NCBI GenBank assembly: GCA_005406025.1
Contig: BGZK01001002.1
Location: forward strand, 124,001 to 188,000
DNA: 64,000 nt
DNA from: Eumeta japonica
Lineage: Eukaryota; Arthropoda; Insecta; Lepidoptera; Psychidae
Direction: 5' to 3'
This document shows positions 37,225 through 49,880 of the stretch, one piece after another (position 1 is the first letter of the stretch; each line of letters begins with the position of its first letter). Both the position numbers and the translations under genes were made by a program. Under the pieces are notes generated by a model. The model was not told the origin of the DNA. It did not search any database and saw only the letters and a list, made by a program, of their open reading frames with translations.

Positions 37225-38685
37225 ATTCACTCATAACTTTCTTGTTCAAACACACCAGATTCTACTGTTTTTATTATGGTAGATTTGTAAATACGAGTAC
37301 ATATTTAGTAAATCAAAATTAGGATTAATTCGGATATAATTAATGTACTAAAATATATTTCCCTAAATTCTATTCATTTTCGATGATTCATTTATGTCAT
37401 TTCAAAATACTCATATTCAGAAAAGGAACGGGCAATTTTTAGTAATTGTATTTCAAGTACAAGTGAGTTAGATTTTTCTATTCATAAATATATTTAAAAA
37501 CACAATGTTAAAAACTAATCTACTGAATCGAGTCCTTTAATTAATGTTCTGTGGTAAAATATTTATTTTCTAGGACATATAAATATTCATTATCTTAGAC
37601 TAATTCGTAAACGAACACGGCACAGCGCAATCGTGGCCGAATGGAATCAACACCGCTTTGTATTAACTGGCAGAATCACATATCTGTCGTGGATGACACA
37701 TGATCTTAGTTCGTGGTAGATTTTTTGGTCATATTCTTATTTTTATTGTTACTTTAGGTGTAAAGGTTCCTGTAGAGATTAATGTATATTTCTCTACATA
37801 TTCGTGGTGTACGTTTTAAAAGTGGCCGCCATTGTAGATGCACGATGCGACGCCATTTTGGAATATTTTATATGGAATACGTAATCCGTTATCGGCATCG
37901 ACGTATGTTTCGATGAATATTATTCAAATTTATACAGTCAAAGCATTTCGTATAGTTTGTATAGTAGTTGTACGGTTTATCCAGTTTAACTTCAGTGTCG
38001 CGTATATCTTCTATGTTACAGCTTAATGTCCTTTTTAAGTCCGCTTCGGGCCGATTGTAAATTTAATAGAGTGTAACATAAATAAATGTGATAAAGCACT
38101 TTGTATAAAACAAACATTATCTTGTTACTTTGCGAAACATTAAGAGCTCATGAAAGACAAGACGCAGACGTTTGGTATGAAGATAAAGTATGAGAACGGC
38201 AGGAGTTACGTGGATAAGTAAGCGGCGCGTGCGCAACACACTGTAGGAATTTACATTTCATCAATTCCAAATATACGAAATATATTCTGAGTTGAGCGCT
38301 AATCACATCACGTTTTAAAACTAAAAAAAATCATAATTGAGTTAAGGCGGAACGTATGAAATATAATTTAATTGTCTATATTATTATGAAAAGTGTTGGA
38401 TGCGTTTAATGTTTTTATTTTTATTGCTCTTCGTTTATTAAGATATTAAAATATTCACTTATTAAGATATTAAAATATGACACATCACGGACGCTCGTTG
38501 GGCTCAAGAGAGATGGCCATTGCAAAAGAAAGCAAACAAGAATTGCCCTTCAAAATAGAAATTCGATATGTATCATTTAATTATCTCTATATTTTTGAAC
38601 TATAAACGTATTTTTGTATTTAGTATATTATTTTATTACAACTGACTGTAAGAAAAAAGATGGTGGCTTTGGCGCTATTTATACT
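37225..38685. other. AT-rich non-coding stretch
   Basis: No gene. Contains a 24-bp tandem duplication at 38435..38478 (TTATTAAGATATTAAAATAT twice). Confidence 0.5.
38435..38478. repeat. 24-bp direct tandem duplication
   Basis: TTATTAAGATATTAAAATAT occurs identically at 38435..38454 and 38459..38478. Confidence 0.9.
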
Positions 38686-38852
38686 AATTATAACATAAAT
38701 TCACGCTTATTTCTCAGAAAGGTAGACAGAGACTATAAGATTTAAATATGGTATACCCATCAATCTTTTCATGCAATCTTGTCGGTTTCGGATACTTGGA
38801 ATGTAGCCCTTTTTTGATATTCCACCAATGTGATGTGTCTAGCTTTTTCTAG
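38686..38852 (-). mobile_element. 3' end of a non-LTR retrotransposon (sense part of an inverted insertion)
   Basis: Read on the minus strand it matches the 3' coding end of the copy at 62770..63068, including the region for RNRQ.CMKRLM, and reaches the same end, TGAATTTATRTTA. It carries the segment just downstream, in element coordinates, of the piece that lies next to it in opposite orientation. Confidence 0.75.
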
Positions 38853-38879
38853 AATAAATGGGGTATGCACTGACTAGTT

Positions 38880-39545
38880 TGACATTTACAGGGGTGTTAG
38901 ATAGAGATGTACAGCTTCAACGTGGCTATTCGATCTATCCATGAACGGCTGTCTACATAATCTGAAAGAGTGTGAGTGCGAACCGAGAATGGGTGAGCTG
39001 TCTGTCAAATACCTCCTGTAAGCCGACGACCAAGTAATATTTGCGCTATCGGCGTTCGCGACGCAGGAGGTGGTAACTAAAATGAATGATTTTCTTAATA
39101 AAAAGAAATATGAAAGTAAATGTCAGCAAGACTAAGGTGATGGTGTTTGAAAGGGCCGAAAGCACGACTGAATGAGATATAAAAGGTGAGAAAGTCGAAC
39201 AGGTAAAAGAGTTTGTATACTTGGGTATTCTGTTTACAAATGATGGTAAACATGACAGAGATATTGAAAGGAGAGACAATACAGTAAAGAAAGTGAATGG
39301 GGCATTGTTTGCTATCATTAATAGAAAAAAAAAATCTGTTAGGACAAAAATGAAAGTAGAATTAATACGGTGGAAATGAGATTTCTGCGCGATATATGTG
39401 AAGTGTTTCTGAAAGATAGATGTAGGAACAGTGATGTCAGAGTGCGGTGTGGTTTGAAAGAAGACGTAGTGAGTAGAGTAGTAAAGGGTATGTGGTGGTG
39501 GTTTGGCCATCTGGGAAGTGTGAATGAAAGTAGACTGTTATCAGT
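38880..39545 (+). pseudogene. Non-LTR retrotransposon reverse transcriptase fragment (inverted part)
   Basis: Plus-strand frames read as a reverse transcriptase C-terminal half: MNGCLHNLKECE, GELSVKYLL, then the active-site box where Tyr of YADD has become a stop (TAA at 39019..39021, then Ala-Asp-Asp). Next come MKVNVSKTKVMVFERAEST, VEQVKEFVYLGILFTNDG, and after a frameshift KDRCRNSDVR and WFGHLGSVNESRL. At least two stops and two frameshifts are present, and about 40 residues expected in the family before VEMR are missing. The piece ends in the element where the minus-strand fragment at 38686..38852 roughly continues. The exact clade is not certain. Confidence 0.82.
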
Positions 39546-40916
39546 CTGATTGTTCAGATCTGCAGAGCGGATGTGTATTGGTAGAAAAATCACCAAAAGT
39601 TGTGGTATCCGTTCAAAAAATACATAAATTATTTAACGTCCATATAATTTGAGCTTTTGGGAAGAAACAAAATCATAGCAAACAAAATTTAAGCCATCCA
39701 GATATTAAAATTAATTTAGAATATACAAAGAGAGATGTTGACGGACGCGCATTAATTTCTGCAGTGATGTGAATAGTGTTACATGTACATGCAAAATAAC
39801 AAAAAATCATGCAAATTACGACTGTGTGAAATATTTGAAAGGGGAATTATGATAAATCACTGATTTTTTTTTATATACACCTTATTTATATATTCATGTC
39901 TATATACACAAATACATGTTTAAGGAATACATTTTTTAGGAAGTTTAAGGGTATGTTCCGTTTTCGGATGCGTCCATGGATGCGGGCGCCCGCAACGTCA
40001 CAGTCCTCACTTTTGCAACGGTCCCCAAATAGACCAAAATTACCGCAGGAGAGCCTTACGCACTCCACATTTCGACTCTGACGTCATGCAGAGAGGTCCC
40101 GGCAGCTGGCCCGTTGTGATGATCTTATGCCAGTTTGTTAATTTCGTCCCGCTTAAATCTGCTGGCCTCGAAAACGTTAGGCGTGTAATTAAAGTTTATT
40201 CGATTTTATGCAAGGATTGTTTAATAACTATTGCATTGTCGATGTGTCGGTTTAAAGCGTATAATTAACGGTATTTGTCATCTATAACCGAAAGGTATTA
40301 ATTTCGTCCAATAGACACGTTAAGAAGTAATAATTTATGGCCGGCTGGTCTCGGTGTCAGTTTTAATTGTGTTACGTAAACTGAAACTAGTATGCGAAAT
40401 TTTTAAAATGTCGACGGACATTCGAATTAGCTTTGTATTATATGATAAGTTGATAGGACTTATCTCAGCTTTATTAAAAGAGAACGCATAATTGAACTAT
40501 GAATTAGTCAGTGCCTTTTCGAGACACAAAAAAAAAATAAGATCAATCTCGGAACTAGTGACTAGTGTCGCAAAACTTTGTCCAAATGTTCTAATAAATT
40601 AGAAGATCCAATATTGATAAATAATTTATAACAATGTTATTGAATATTTTTAATATTCATACTCACATATTCTAAATATCTTGATCTATAACTATTATTA
40701 AAATAAATTGGTTTCTAAAAAAAATACAAAAATAATTTATTTTACATGATATTACATAGAACTTTCATGTATCATCACGTAAATTGTTATTTTTGGTTTT
40801 CAATCCAGAGCCAATTGATATAGAATAAAAAATACGTTTTATATTAATAATTTCAGTTGCGTTCTATGATATTTGGCAATTGTCCTTATAGTGCATAAGA
40901 CGCCTTTATATTATTA

Positions 40917-40954
<38 letters not shown>

Positions 40955-41698
40955 TATAAGAAATTCTCAAAGTGGTAATATGATAGACGCAAGAAATAGC
41001 AATGGTTAAAACGACTAATGGACTGTTGAATTTTCATACAAATTGCCGCCGCTTCGCTGCAACGCCTTAAAAGTCTACCGATATTCAAAATTTTTTTTAA
41101 ACTAACTTTTAATATCTGTTATAGCTAGGATTGTATGTTTAGATTATTTAATAGTATCGAATATAAATAAAAATAAGCGCTTCAAATAAGACCTTCCGAT
41201 CCAAATTAATGGTCCGTTCCAATTAATTAAAAATATATATACGTCAATTAATCGAAGAGATTAAAAACATTCGATCCTATAGCGTACGCTCTGCTGAAGA
41301 AAATTGAACCGTCAACATGTAAATAAATCGTAGTTCAATGGGTGTGCAACTTTAGGGCCCGAAAGACGAATTCACGCACAAACGCCAGATAAGTTGTCGG
41401 CTTGACGTCAACTCTCCTTTTCGCACGTCGGGGGTCCAACGAGATGGAAACAGCGAGCGTGTCGCGAGACCGGGATCTGCTGTCGTAAACATATCTTCAC
41501 TTTCCTTCTAAAAGCTCACCGACAACTCTCAAAATATTCATGTCAGGGAACGTGAATAATTTTTTTCGGACAAACAAAAACTTTCCTTCGTAATTTATCC
41601 GTAATCCTTTTTTTTCGGACACGTCCGTGGCATTATAGAGTAACTTGAAAGAGTCGTTTCGAATTCGTTTTTATATCTATTTTTTTTTATACAATTTT
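39546..41698. other. AT-rich non-coding stretch
   Basis: No gene recognised. Contains a TA microsatellite at 40921..40958 and a less AT-rich patch at 39960-40100. Confidence 0.5.
40921..40958. repeat. TA microsatellite
   Basis: Fourteen TA units, one CA, then four TA units. Confidence 0.95.
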
Positions 41699-42040
41699 CG
41701 AGAGGCAAACGAGCTTGCGAATCACCACCGAGCAGGGGGTCATAGCCGCCCATGCAAACTTGTAACCACAGAGGAATCACCGGTCATCGCCAGACTTTCG
41801 GGTAGAATAGACACAATATCTGATGAAGCGAGATTGAAGAAGGGGAGTGGTAGATGGAGGGGGAGTGGGCCATCGTAACTCTCACTCACTGGATGAAACG
41901 CAGAGTGATAGCGAACGTGAAATATCAGCGGAAGGTCTCGTTTCGGGTCCGTGTTCTGCGAGAGTGTGGTATCTTATCGGTCAGCCGGCTCATTTTTGTG
42001 CTGCAGCCGAGTGGACCGCAGCATGGCTCTACCACTCACA
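41699..42040 (+). mobile_element. Short dispersed repeat (SINE-like), copy B
   Basis: Plus-strand counterpart of 20981..21320. Shared parts include GTCATAGCCGCCCATG, the GAGGAATCACCGGT(C/G) block, a GGGGAGTGGTAGATGG middle, CTCTCACTCACTGGATGAAA, TTCTGCGAGAGTGTGGTATC and GCAGCATGGCTCTACCAC. An AT-rich tail built from TATTTAAATA words follows (42060-42126). No open frame is conserved between the copies. Confidence 0.65.
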
Positions 42041-42449
42041 AATTTCTCTTGCCACAAATATATATTTAAATATTTATAACATAATAATATTTAAATATTT
42101 TTTTTATTTATATTTAAATATTTAAACCAATATTTATTTATTAATGTCCATAACGAGATACTTCTGAAAAATATTTATGACCGCCTAGTGCGTGAATAGG
42201 AAACTTAACGAAATTCGTCCCATCAAAATTTCACCTTTATTGGATCGCTCAGACGCTTGCCCATTAGCGGTGCATATTCGCTTTATGCAACACCCAGTCT
42301 CCATTCCACTGCCCACGTAGACCGGGTAGGTCGATACGATTTCAAGATTTAGTAAATCCATCGCTAATAAACGTTAAACGCCGTAGAATTATCGCTTCTT
42401 ATAAATACTTTATGGACGCGCGGTTAATTTAACACGAACCTCCGCAACC
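42041..42449. other. AT-rich tail and non-coding stretch
   Basis: Begins with interrupted TATTTAAATA palindromes and then has no recognisable feature. Confidence 0.45.
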
Positions 42450-42720
42450 GCTCTCGATTATATTAGCGAGCCTCGAAGGCAGCCTGCAGCGAAAATAGGA
42501 CCGTCACGTCCGTGCACAGAGGGCGTGTTGTCCCTCGCCCTGCCGTCGGAGCGTGCCTTTACGACGCTCGCGGACGCTCCGGCGGTGCCCGCGCCGGAGC
42601 CCTTTCGCCGGGAGCGGCCTCGGGCGCGGGCCGGCGTCCGCTCGCCGCCCGACAACTCGAGCGGTCTGTTCGGAACAAGCACCGCGACGCTGCGGCGGCC
42701 GGTAATATCGGGTCATTCGT
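42450..42720. promoter_or_regulatory. GC/CpG-rich island
   Basis: About 270 bp, very GC-rich at 42530-42700. Four overlapping Arg/Ala/Gly-rich open frames on both strands are typical of high GC. Role inferred. Confidence 0.3.
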
Positions 42721-44486
42721 TGACTGTCGTTAGAGATATTGTATTAGAATTCGATGTTTAATAGAAAATTATATGTATATTGATATCCCTCGTAAGCTGA
42801 AAACCGTTTATAGAATCAATTAAATAAATTAAGTAAATATTTTATATGGCGTAGTATTAAATAAAAAATTAACAGCAAGGGTTTTTTTAATATCTTTCTC
42901 AAAACTAATTAATTTTTAATTCATCTAAAGGATATTTCTTACTTTATGTTTATAACTTCGCATCAAATTAATGATTCAAAAGACAAATCGTTTAGAAAAT
43001 TATTACGGCTTTTATAACTAAGTTGTCGACTAATTTAATGCACTGTTAAGCTTTTATTCTTAGATCACATGGAAAACGCCGATAAGAAATATTTGGTATA
43101 ATCATTTCTTGCCATAGCAAACTTGGGATCACTAATTATTCAATTTATAGAGTGCTCGTGAAATCAATTTTACAACACCTTCAATGTCCTTTTACTATTA
43201 GTCAATTACAGTTCTCGCTAGACTATACACCTGTAATATCACACTGGTGGACCCACTAACATTTCCATTGTAGTAAAAATTTCTTTTAACTTTAGGTGAT
43301 TATACCTCTACAACATATTACTGGCGAATGCTACGCGGCGTAGCGAAACTTAGTACTTTCAAAAAAATGTCTAAAGTAAAAGTTGTTACAACAACAAGAA
43401 ATAATGCCTATTAATGTCATGTAACATATTTTAAGCACTTATTTTCGCTGTCATTTTATTTTCATTATATTCTATTAAAATATGAGACTTATCTAATGAT
43501 CAATGGGGCTCACATGAATTTCGCTTCGCGATAAAATAAAATTCGACACTCGAATACTTGAATGTAACATTAACTTTCTTCTACCATCGCCGAAGAAACA
43601 AAGTTCTTGTCACGTGTCCACGTCGCCCCCGTAGGAATGCGGTTATTTTATTGTTATTAACAGTTTATGCAACAATCCGCATCACAATGAAGACGACGGC
43701 ATAAATTACCATAATTCGATAAATACTTGTTCACATAATTTTGTTTGTTGCCGGCACATTGGACTTTCTGTTTTACTAACGAGTTTTGAGACATGAACGT
43801 CTTTGGTTTCAAATTTACGAATTATCGATTGCGCTTCGAAAATATCAGGAGTCTTTTAGAAAGAAATTCGCAAAAACAGTATATTTATTCATAATTCGTA
43901 TATTGTGCAAATAATTTAGATTGAGATGTTGTTCTTTGATTACATCTGGTTATTGCATATTGCATATCTGGAGTCTCTTAAACTGTCTTCCAATCATTGT
44001 TTGTTTAAAATCAGATATCAACAAACACATCGCATGTGATTGTGCGTATGAGTCTTGTTCTATACTCAAGTTATACATATTATTTGAATACATAATGTAT
44101 TAATTTAATGTAATATGATAATATATTTACAGTGAATATCTTCATCTTCACTGACATTAAGAACTTTTCGTTATTTCATTTTAAATTCACTTTTATTAAA
44201 GTCATTTTGACAAATTAGTTCGTTTTCATTACTATTCATTTTCATAAAGAATCTCGAGAAGAATGTTTATCTTGTTATTTAGTAAAATTCGTAGTCTTGG
44301 AATTCTAGTTTTATATCTCGGGAAAAAATTCAACTGAATATTATGATTGTTGTAATTTCTGAGTACATCTAGATTCGAGGGCATTATTTCAAAAACTCGT
44401 ACTTTTAGAGATGCGTTAATGTTCTGAGGTTAAATTAAAAGTTGTGAGTTTCCTACCATTTGAGAATACGTTTAAAACGATTATTA
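42721..44486. other. AT-rich non-coding stretch
   Basis: Nothing recognised. Confidence 0.5.
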
Positions 44487-44986
44487 TTTTGACGTGACAA
44501 CGTCTTATAAATTGGTTTGCCGGGTGACACTTCAAGAAACTGCGTTACGCTCCGCTCACGTTATGCGCTCACAATGAGAGCGAGTGAGAGGCACGCGTCC
44601 CTTCCACTCGGGCATGGTTAGCCCGCCTAAGAGCGAGAGAGACAGACATAAAAAGTGAAAGGCACGCGTCCCTTCCACTCGAGCACAGTTAGCCCGCCTA
44701 AGAGCGAAATGTATTGCAAGTTATTGTATGTATATTTGTATATAAATACGTATGTATGTGTAAAGGTAAAAATAAAATTTTGTTAATATGAAATTCAGTG
44801 CGAGATTCTTTGTATAAATTAATGTTTTAAATATAATTCTTTGTATAAATAAATGTTTTAAATTGTTACTATTATTTCATCCTTCTTCCTACTATACGAA
44901 TGAATATTCACATTAAAATGATTTTACCACTCAAAGTCGTTGTCACGTAAAACTTTCGCCCGTATACCGACTTTACAGGCAACCAA
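44487..44986 (-). mobile_element. Unclassified dispersed element, copy 2
   Basis: Inverted relative to copy 1 at 19644..20101 and nearly identical to it over about 280 bp. TTTTGACGTGACAACG (44487..44502) is an inverted match to CGTTGTCACGTAAAA (44938..44952), and the conserved sequence runs 34 bp beyond, to 44986. Unlike copy 1, it has a 71-bp tandem duplication containing GGCACGCGTCCCTTCCACTC (starts at 44590 and 44661). Confidence 0.7.
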
Positions 44987-47900
44987 TTTTTTAACAGTTT
45001 TAGGATACCCTTTCATAATTCAGGTCTAGGCATCGCTTTATAATTATTATGAGGAATAAAGAAGAGATTGCAGAGAAAGAGATGAGAGATGAGAGAGCAA
45101 TCGAACTAAGAGCTAGGTATGTTTTAAATCTGGACCTTAATATGGCTTCTTAGAAAATAGATCCTAGTAAAGTTAGTTAAAAGTGCATCAGTATATACTT
45201 AAAATACAACTATCCTCGACGAGATGTTCTCTGCAATCCTCTAATTTGAATAAAATTGGAAATAGTTAAAAAGTTGTCCATGAAGACAAAGTTTCAAAAA
45301 AGTTGTCCGTGTGGGCATAATTTTAAATAAATATTAATATGTAACGTGATTCGCATCAATGAAACCCATGAGACCCATAGACTCATTTCTAGAAAAAGAG
45401 AATTAAATTTATTTAAATTAATTATACTATTGCCCGCCATTAGATATTATTAAATGTCTAGTGAATTTAAAGACACAGAAATTATTATAGATGAAGTGTA
45501 TGTTGCTAAAAACTACACCAACTAGTAGAAATTGCTAATGGAAATATACAATCGTGAATTTTCACCGGCGTGCTCGGCGCGGAGGGGCGGGCGGCAGAGA
45601 GGAGCGGGCCAATTAAAGCCTCCTCGATAACAGCCTCCGAAATCCGGTAGGGGGAGCCACTTGCTTGTTAGCAATTCAAATCAATAAACGTGGTGGATGC
45701 TTCTGACGGCAATGGCGGAGTTAATGGTCCGCTCCGTTTCTTGTTCGGAGTGTTTTTACACTTATATGGCGGGCTTATTATATTGTAATGCAATTTATGG
45801 AAATTGTGTTTATTACAAATAATTGCATTCGTAAAATATGTTTATGCAATTCGTTCCTTAAAATAATAACACAACCGTAGAATTTCGTATTTTTTTTTGA
45901 AATTGTAATTCTTTAGACGCGTAAGGAAAAACAGATGCGAGTGATTTTTAAATTTGTTCAGTATTGTGTTTAATGTTGTCAATGTAATGTACTGTTTATT
46001 ATTATGATTATTATGTGCAGATGGAGCGCCATCTTAACTGTTTTGATAAAAAACGAATTCTATGTCACTGTATCAAACATACTTTTAGTCGGTCTTCTCG
46101 TTCACACATGGTGAAGAAGTTATACTTATGCGATGGAAGTAGCCCGTGCCGGTGTAATATTTACATCGTGAAGTTATTGAAAGTCTGAATACTGAATTCA
46201 CGAATTTATCTGAAGTCACAGTCTGAAATTATTGCAAGTGGTGCGCCAATAACATGTGCACATGCTATATTGCGCAGTAACAGTCCAACGCGTGGCGTGT
46301 AGGGTACTCCAGTTCAGTTAATTGTTCAATACAATCGAGTTATTCGCAAGTTTTTTGACTGCAACAGATATTGAGTCGTAATAAATATACACTCATATGT
46401 ATATATATTCATATACACGAATTTCCCTGCGACTCCGCCCGCGTAGACACAACTTTTTTTTTAATATGCAGTGGAAAATACCAAAAGGTGAATAGCAGCA
46501 ATAAAATTGTAAAGATAATAACGTTTTGTAATCTCCATTATAATTATAATTGAAAGGACTATTATAACTATTGAATTTCAATAGAATTGCAATTTAATAT
46601 TTTATGGTCTCCTTTGATGTAGAATAAAGCTATTTAAGTATCTATAATTTTTAATTATACTATATTGGATTCATTTGTTTTAAATTGATTCTTCATTCTT
46701 GAAAAACCATGTGTTAGTTAAGTTTTCAATTCGTGGATAAAAGGATAATTCATTTATTTTATTCTTTTGGTTGTATTTGGATTTGACCGGTTTTGATTTA
46801 TAATTAGATGTTGTAATTTATTCTTTTATATTATTTTTTTATCCATTATTACAGAGGCCAGCTCTCTTGCTTCCTGATCAATGAAATCGGATTCGATGTT
46901 ATGTAATTCAAAAAAAAAAATTATAAATGAAGTACTTTCAAATGAATTTTAATGTTATTGCTATGTTTAAACCATCTTCGGCAGTATAAACAAAGCTATA
47001 TGTTTTGAGATTTTATTCATGTTATATTTGCTACTTTACTTTTGTTATTAACGTGAATATTGATATAATTTAGTATCAATTTGTAACATAATAATATATT
47101 GTTAAGATGCTTACGTTCTTGGTTGAACCAAAGAGTTTAGCTGCTGGACGGTTTAAATTAGTCAGTCTAATACATAGCCTAATCTGTTTAGCTAGATCTG
47201 TCATTTTCAAACATTTTTTTATCTATGGTATTACTTCGCAATAATTTACGATTCAAACACAAAATATCAAAAGAAGGTCTAGTCATTAGTAACATAAGTC
47301 TTTTAATAATTTTTCTGGCTGAAATGCGTTGATTCTAACGATATTTCGTGACGATGGTCGATGGTATATATAGCAACATATAAATAGATTCCGGACAATA
47401 AATATATATAATGCATTATTAAAGTGCCAATTATTATATTCTCAGTTTCAATAGCTAGTTCAAGTTTTGCTAGCTTTACGTAGTACAAATAGATCTGGGT
47501 CAGGCGTGCGCACTTTGCTATTAAAGCTGTGTGTACGCGCGCGAGAAATGGAGTTTGCGTGTATCGCCGGCAACTTAGCTTGGTCTTAGGTTAATAATTA
47601 AATTGAACTCACAGCGTGAACGTGAAGCGGTTGCTTGGTCTTTACGGTCTTAGGAATTGAATGTACGCGTAAGTAAAGTCGGCCGGATGCCATTTTGTCA
47701 CAAGGGATTTTCGCGAGGAACTTCAATGTTCTTGATTGACTGTTTACGGATATAATCGTTCGATCACAGAAAGCAAACGTAAAAACGAAAATGATAACAA
47801 AACATAGTGATGAATATTAATAAAACGACGCGTGGTACTTCAGCCGTACATCCGTTCTGACGCGTACATATAAAATGCACGCACGCGCAAACCTATCTCA

Positions 47901-48236
47901 TCCTATCGCTTTTTATCATCGTGTATACGTCGTTCTCTTTTGCTCCACTCCCGCGGCGTCGGAACGTATAGCTTATTTATCTCGTTTTCTCTATGTTATA
48001 CCTTGTTTTCTCTCTCATTTGACAAAATTTTCCAAAACGAGACTCGCCCTTGAAGTTTCACTTTCGATTCTAGTCCTTTATCGTCTCGTCAATTATCGAT
48101 TGTTGAATCGCCGCCTAAGGCTTAAGAAGATTCACTTCAAAAAATTGCCCGTATCCAAAGACATATGATGGACATTCTGAAATTATGCTGATATTATAAA
48201 GACATAATAATAACTTTAAGTGAATTATGAATTTAC
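44987..48236. other. AT-rich non-coding stretch
   Basis: No gene recognised. Small GC-rich patches lie at about 45565-45740 and 47490-47700. Confidence 0.5.
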
Positions 48237-48271
48237 CTTTATTTCGTTCCCGCTGAGCATCTGTAGAGCAA
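48237..48271 (-). other. Candidate 35-nt upstream exon of the zinc-finger gene
   Basis: On the minus strand a long pyrimidine tract (TTATTGTTTTTTGTTTCAG) ends at 48272, and a donor AAAG|GTAAAT follows 35 nt later. The segment contains ATG followed by seven more codons (MLSGNEIK), ending in phase 0. Joined to the acceptor at 8114 the frame stays open for 38 more codons and ends with upstream ORF 1, giving a 46-residue leader peptide. Strand, sites and phase agree, but a 40-kb intron is implied and no transcript was available. A chance match is possible. Confidence 0.33.
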
Positions 48272-48331
48272 CTGAAACAAAAAACAATAACTTACTTAGA
48301 AAATAGGCGATATCATTTTAATATTTTTCGT

Positions 48332-48383
48332 TAAATATAATTTAATTATATTTAATATAATATTTAAATATAATTAAATATAA
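48332..48383. repeat. AT-only imperfect palindrome
   Basis: Built of TTTAATATA/TATATTAAA words whose two halves pair with few mismatches. AT-only composition makes such pairing likely by chance. Confidence 0.5.
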
Positions 48384-49589
48384 AATAACTTAACAGATCG
48401 ATCTGAGAAACAAATCGTATAATTAAAAAAATAAATGAAAAGTATTGAAAGAAGAAAGAAAAGGTTTTAATGTCAAGCAACTACTTAGAAACGTAGGCAC
48501 TATATATATATAGGATTGACAGTAGCGACATGGAATTCGTGAAAAGTTGTACATATAGTACAGAAATGGAGGCGTGAAAATTAAAGACATGAACTTAAAC
48601 GAGCGGTCGAAAGGGCGAAAGGGAAAAGTTTAATGAGGCACTTAGTTGTACAAATAAATGATTCTCTTCGTCGACGCAATTGTGTTATGAGATTTTTCTC
48701 GCAACTTCTACATCGTTGAATTCTTTGTATTCAAATGCGCACTTAAAACGTTAGAACCGACATCTGATGCCGGGTCTTGGACAAACGCGAGAAGAAAACC
48801 TTAGCCCGAAAAAGCTCCGGTAGAAGGGCACGGCTTTTTTTGCCATAGTCCGGTTATAATAGCATTCGACATAACGTAAACACCTAGAGCTCAACGCGGT
48901 TAGAAACGTCGCGTTATTAGAAAGCTTCACATCGCGAAGTGATTCGATAGCGAATAATGCGCGCGGTCAGGAGCCGGTTCTGGGGCTCGCAACTCCGCGC
49001 CGCGCTTAAGAGCCGGCCGGCGTAAAAAATACCGCGATTGGCATACTACTGTGGCCCCAGTCGTGATGGTGTATTTTAGAATTGTAAAACTTAACAGACT
49101 CGATCATACAATAATGGATTTCGAAAAGAAATGGTTATATCGGTAAAAAAATACGAACGCCAAATACGGATTTTAATATACTCATATCGCTTTCATAATT
49201 TCTTTAGTTGATTTTGTTGGGTGTGTACACGAATGTGAAGGATTAATACTATAGCGAAATTTCAAACAATAATAAAATAAATATTGCTGAATGCAACACA
49301 GAATACGGAACATTCTTAAAATGTAAATTTATTCAATAAGATGCAACATTTATTTTGTTCTGAAAGTGAATTCCCCCAATTAACACTTCCTGTTCTTCCA
49401 CTGGCACTGACGTAATCAAATTGATACCTAACAGTGGGAATCTCTTTTTTTTACATACAGTTAAATAGAAAAATTGTTCCTGAATTCCATTACATATATA
49501 TATATATATATATTGTTTGAGTAATTACAAATACCGTCATCTTGACAAGTGAGTAGAAGAGGTCCGTTCGCGCGGTCTTAACTAAACGA
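48384..49589. other. Non-coding stretch
   Basis: No gene. A GC-rich patch lies at 48955-49030 and a short TA run at 49494..49512. Confidence 0.5.
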
Positions 49590-49880
49590 GTATCCGCGGC
49601 GGGTCGGGCGGCGACCCGCCGCTCGCACATCACACGCCGGCCCTGATTTGAAGTTATTAACGGCCGCGGGTCCTGCATTTAGACGGGCCCGCCGATAAAT
49701 CTCGGGTGCGTTCCCACGGAAGCGCGCGCGCACCGTCTTGCGAAACTGAGTTAGCGCCCGTGTACGACGCTGCGTCGTAAATCACGACGATGTTACGCGT
49801 TTAGCCGGCGTCGCGGTTGCGACTCGTACTGTTACGAGTCGGCTTCATAACAGGAACGTGTTTGGGCGGCGCGATGCCTA
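49590..49880. promoter_or_regulatory. GC/CpG-rich island
   Basis: GC-rich block with many CG dinucleotides. No open frame of interest. Role inferred. Confidence 0.28.

Noticed and set aside
39046..39510. 154-codon minus-strand open frame rich in Phe/Ser/Thr
   Set aside because: It is the antisense of the retrotransposon fragment at 38880..39545.
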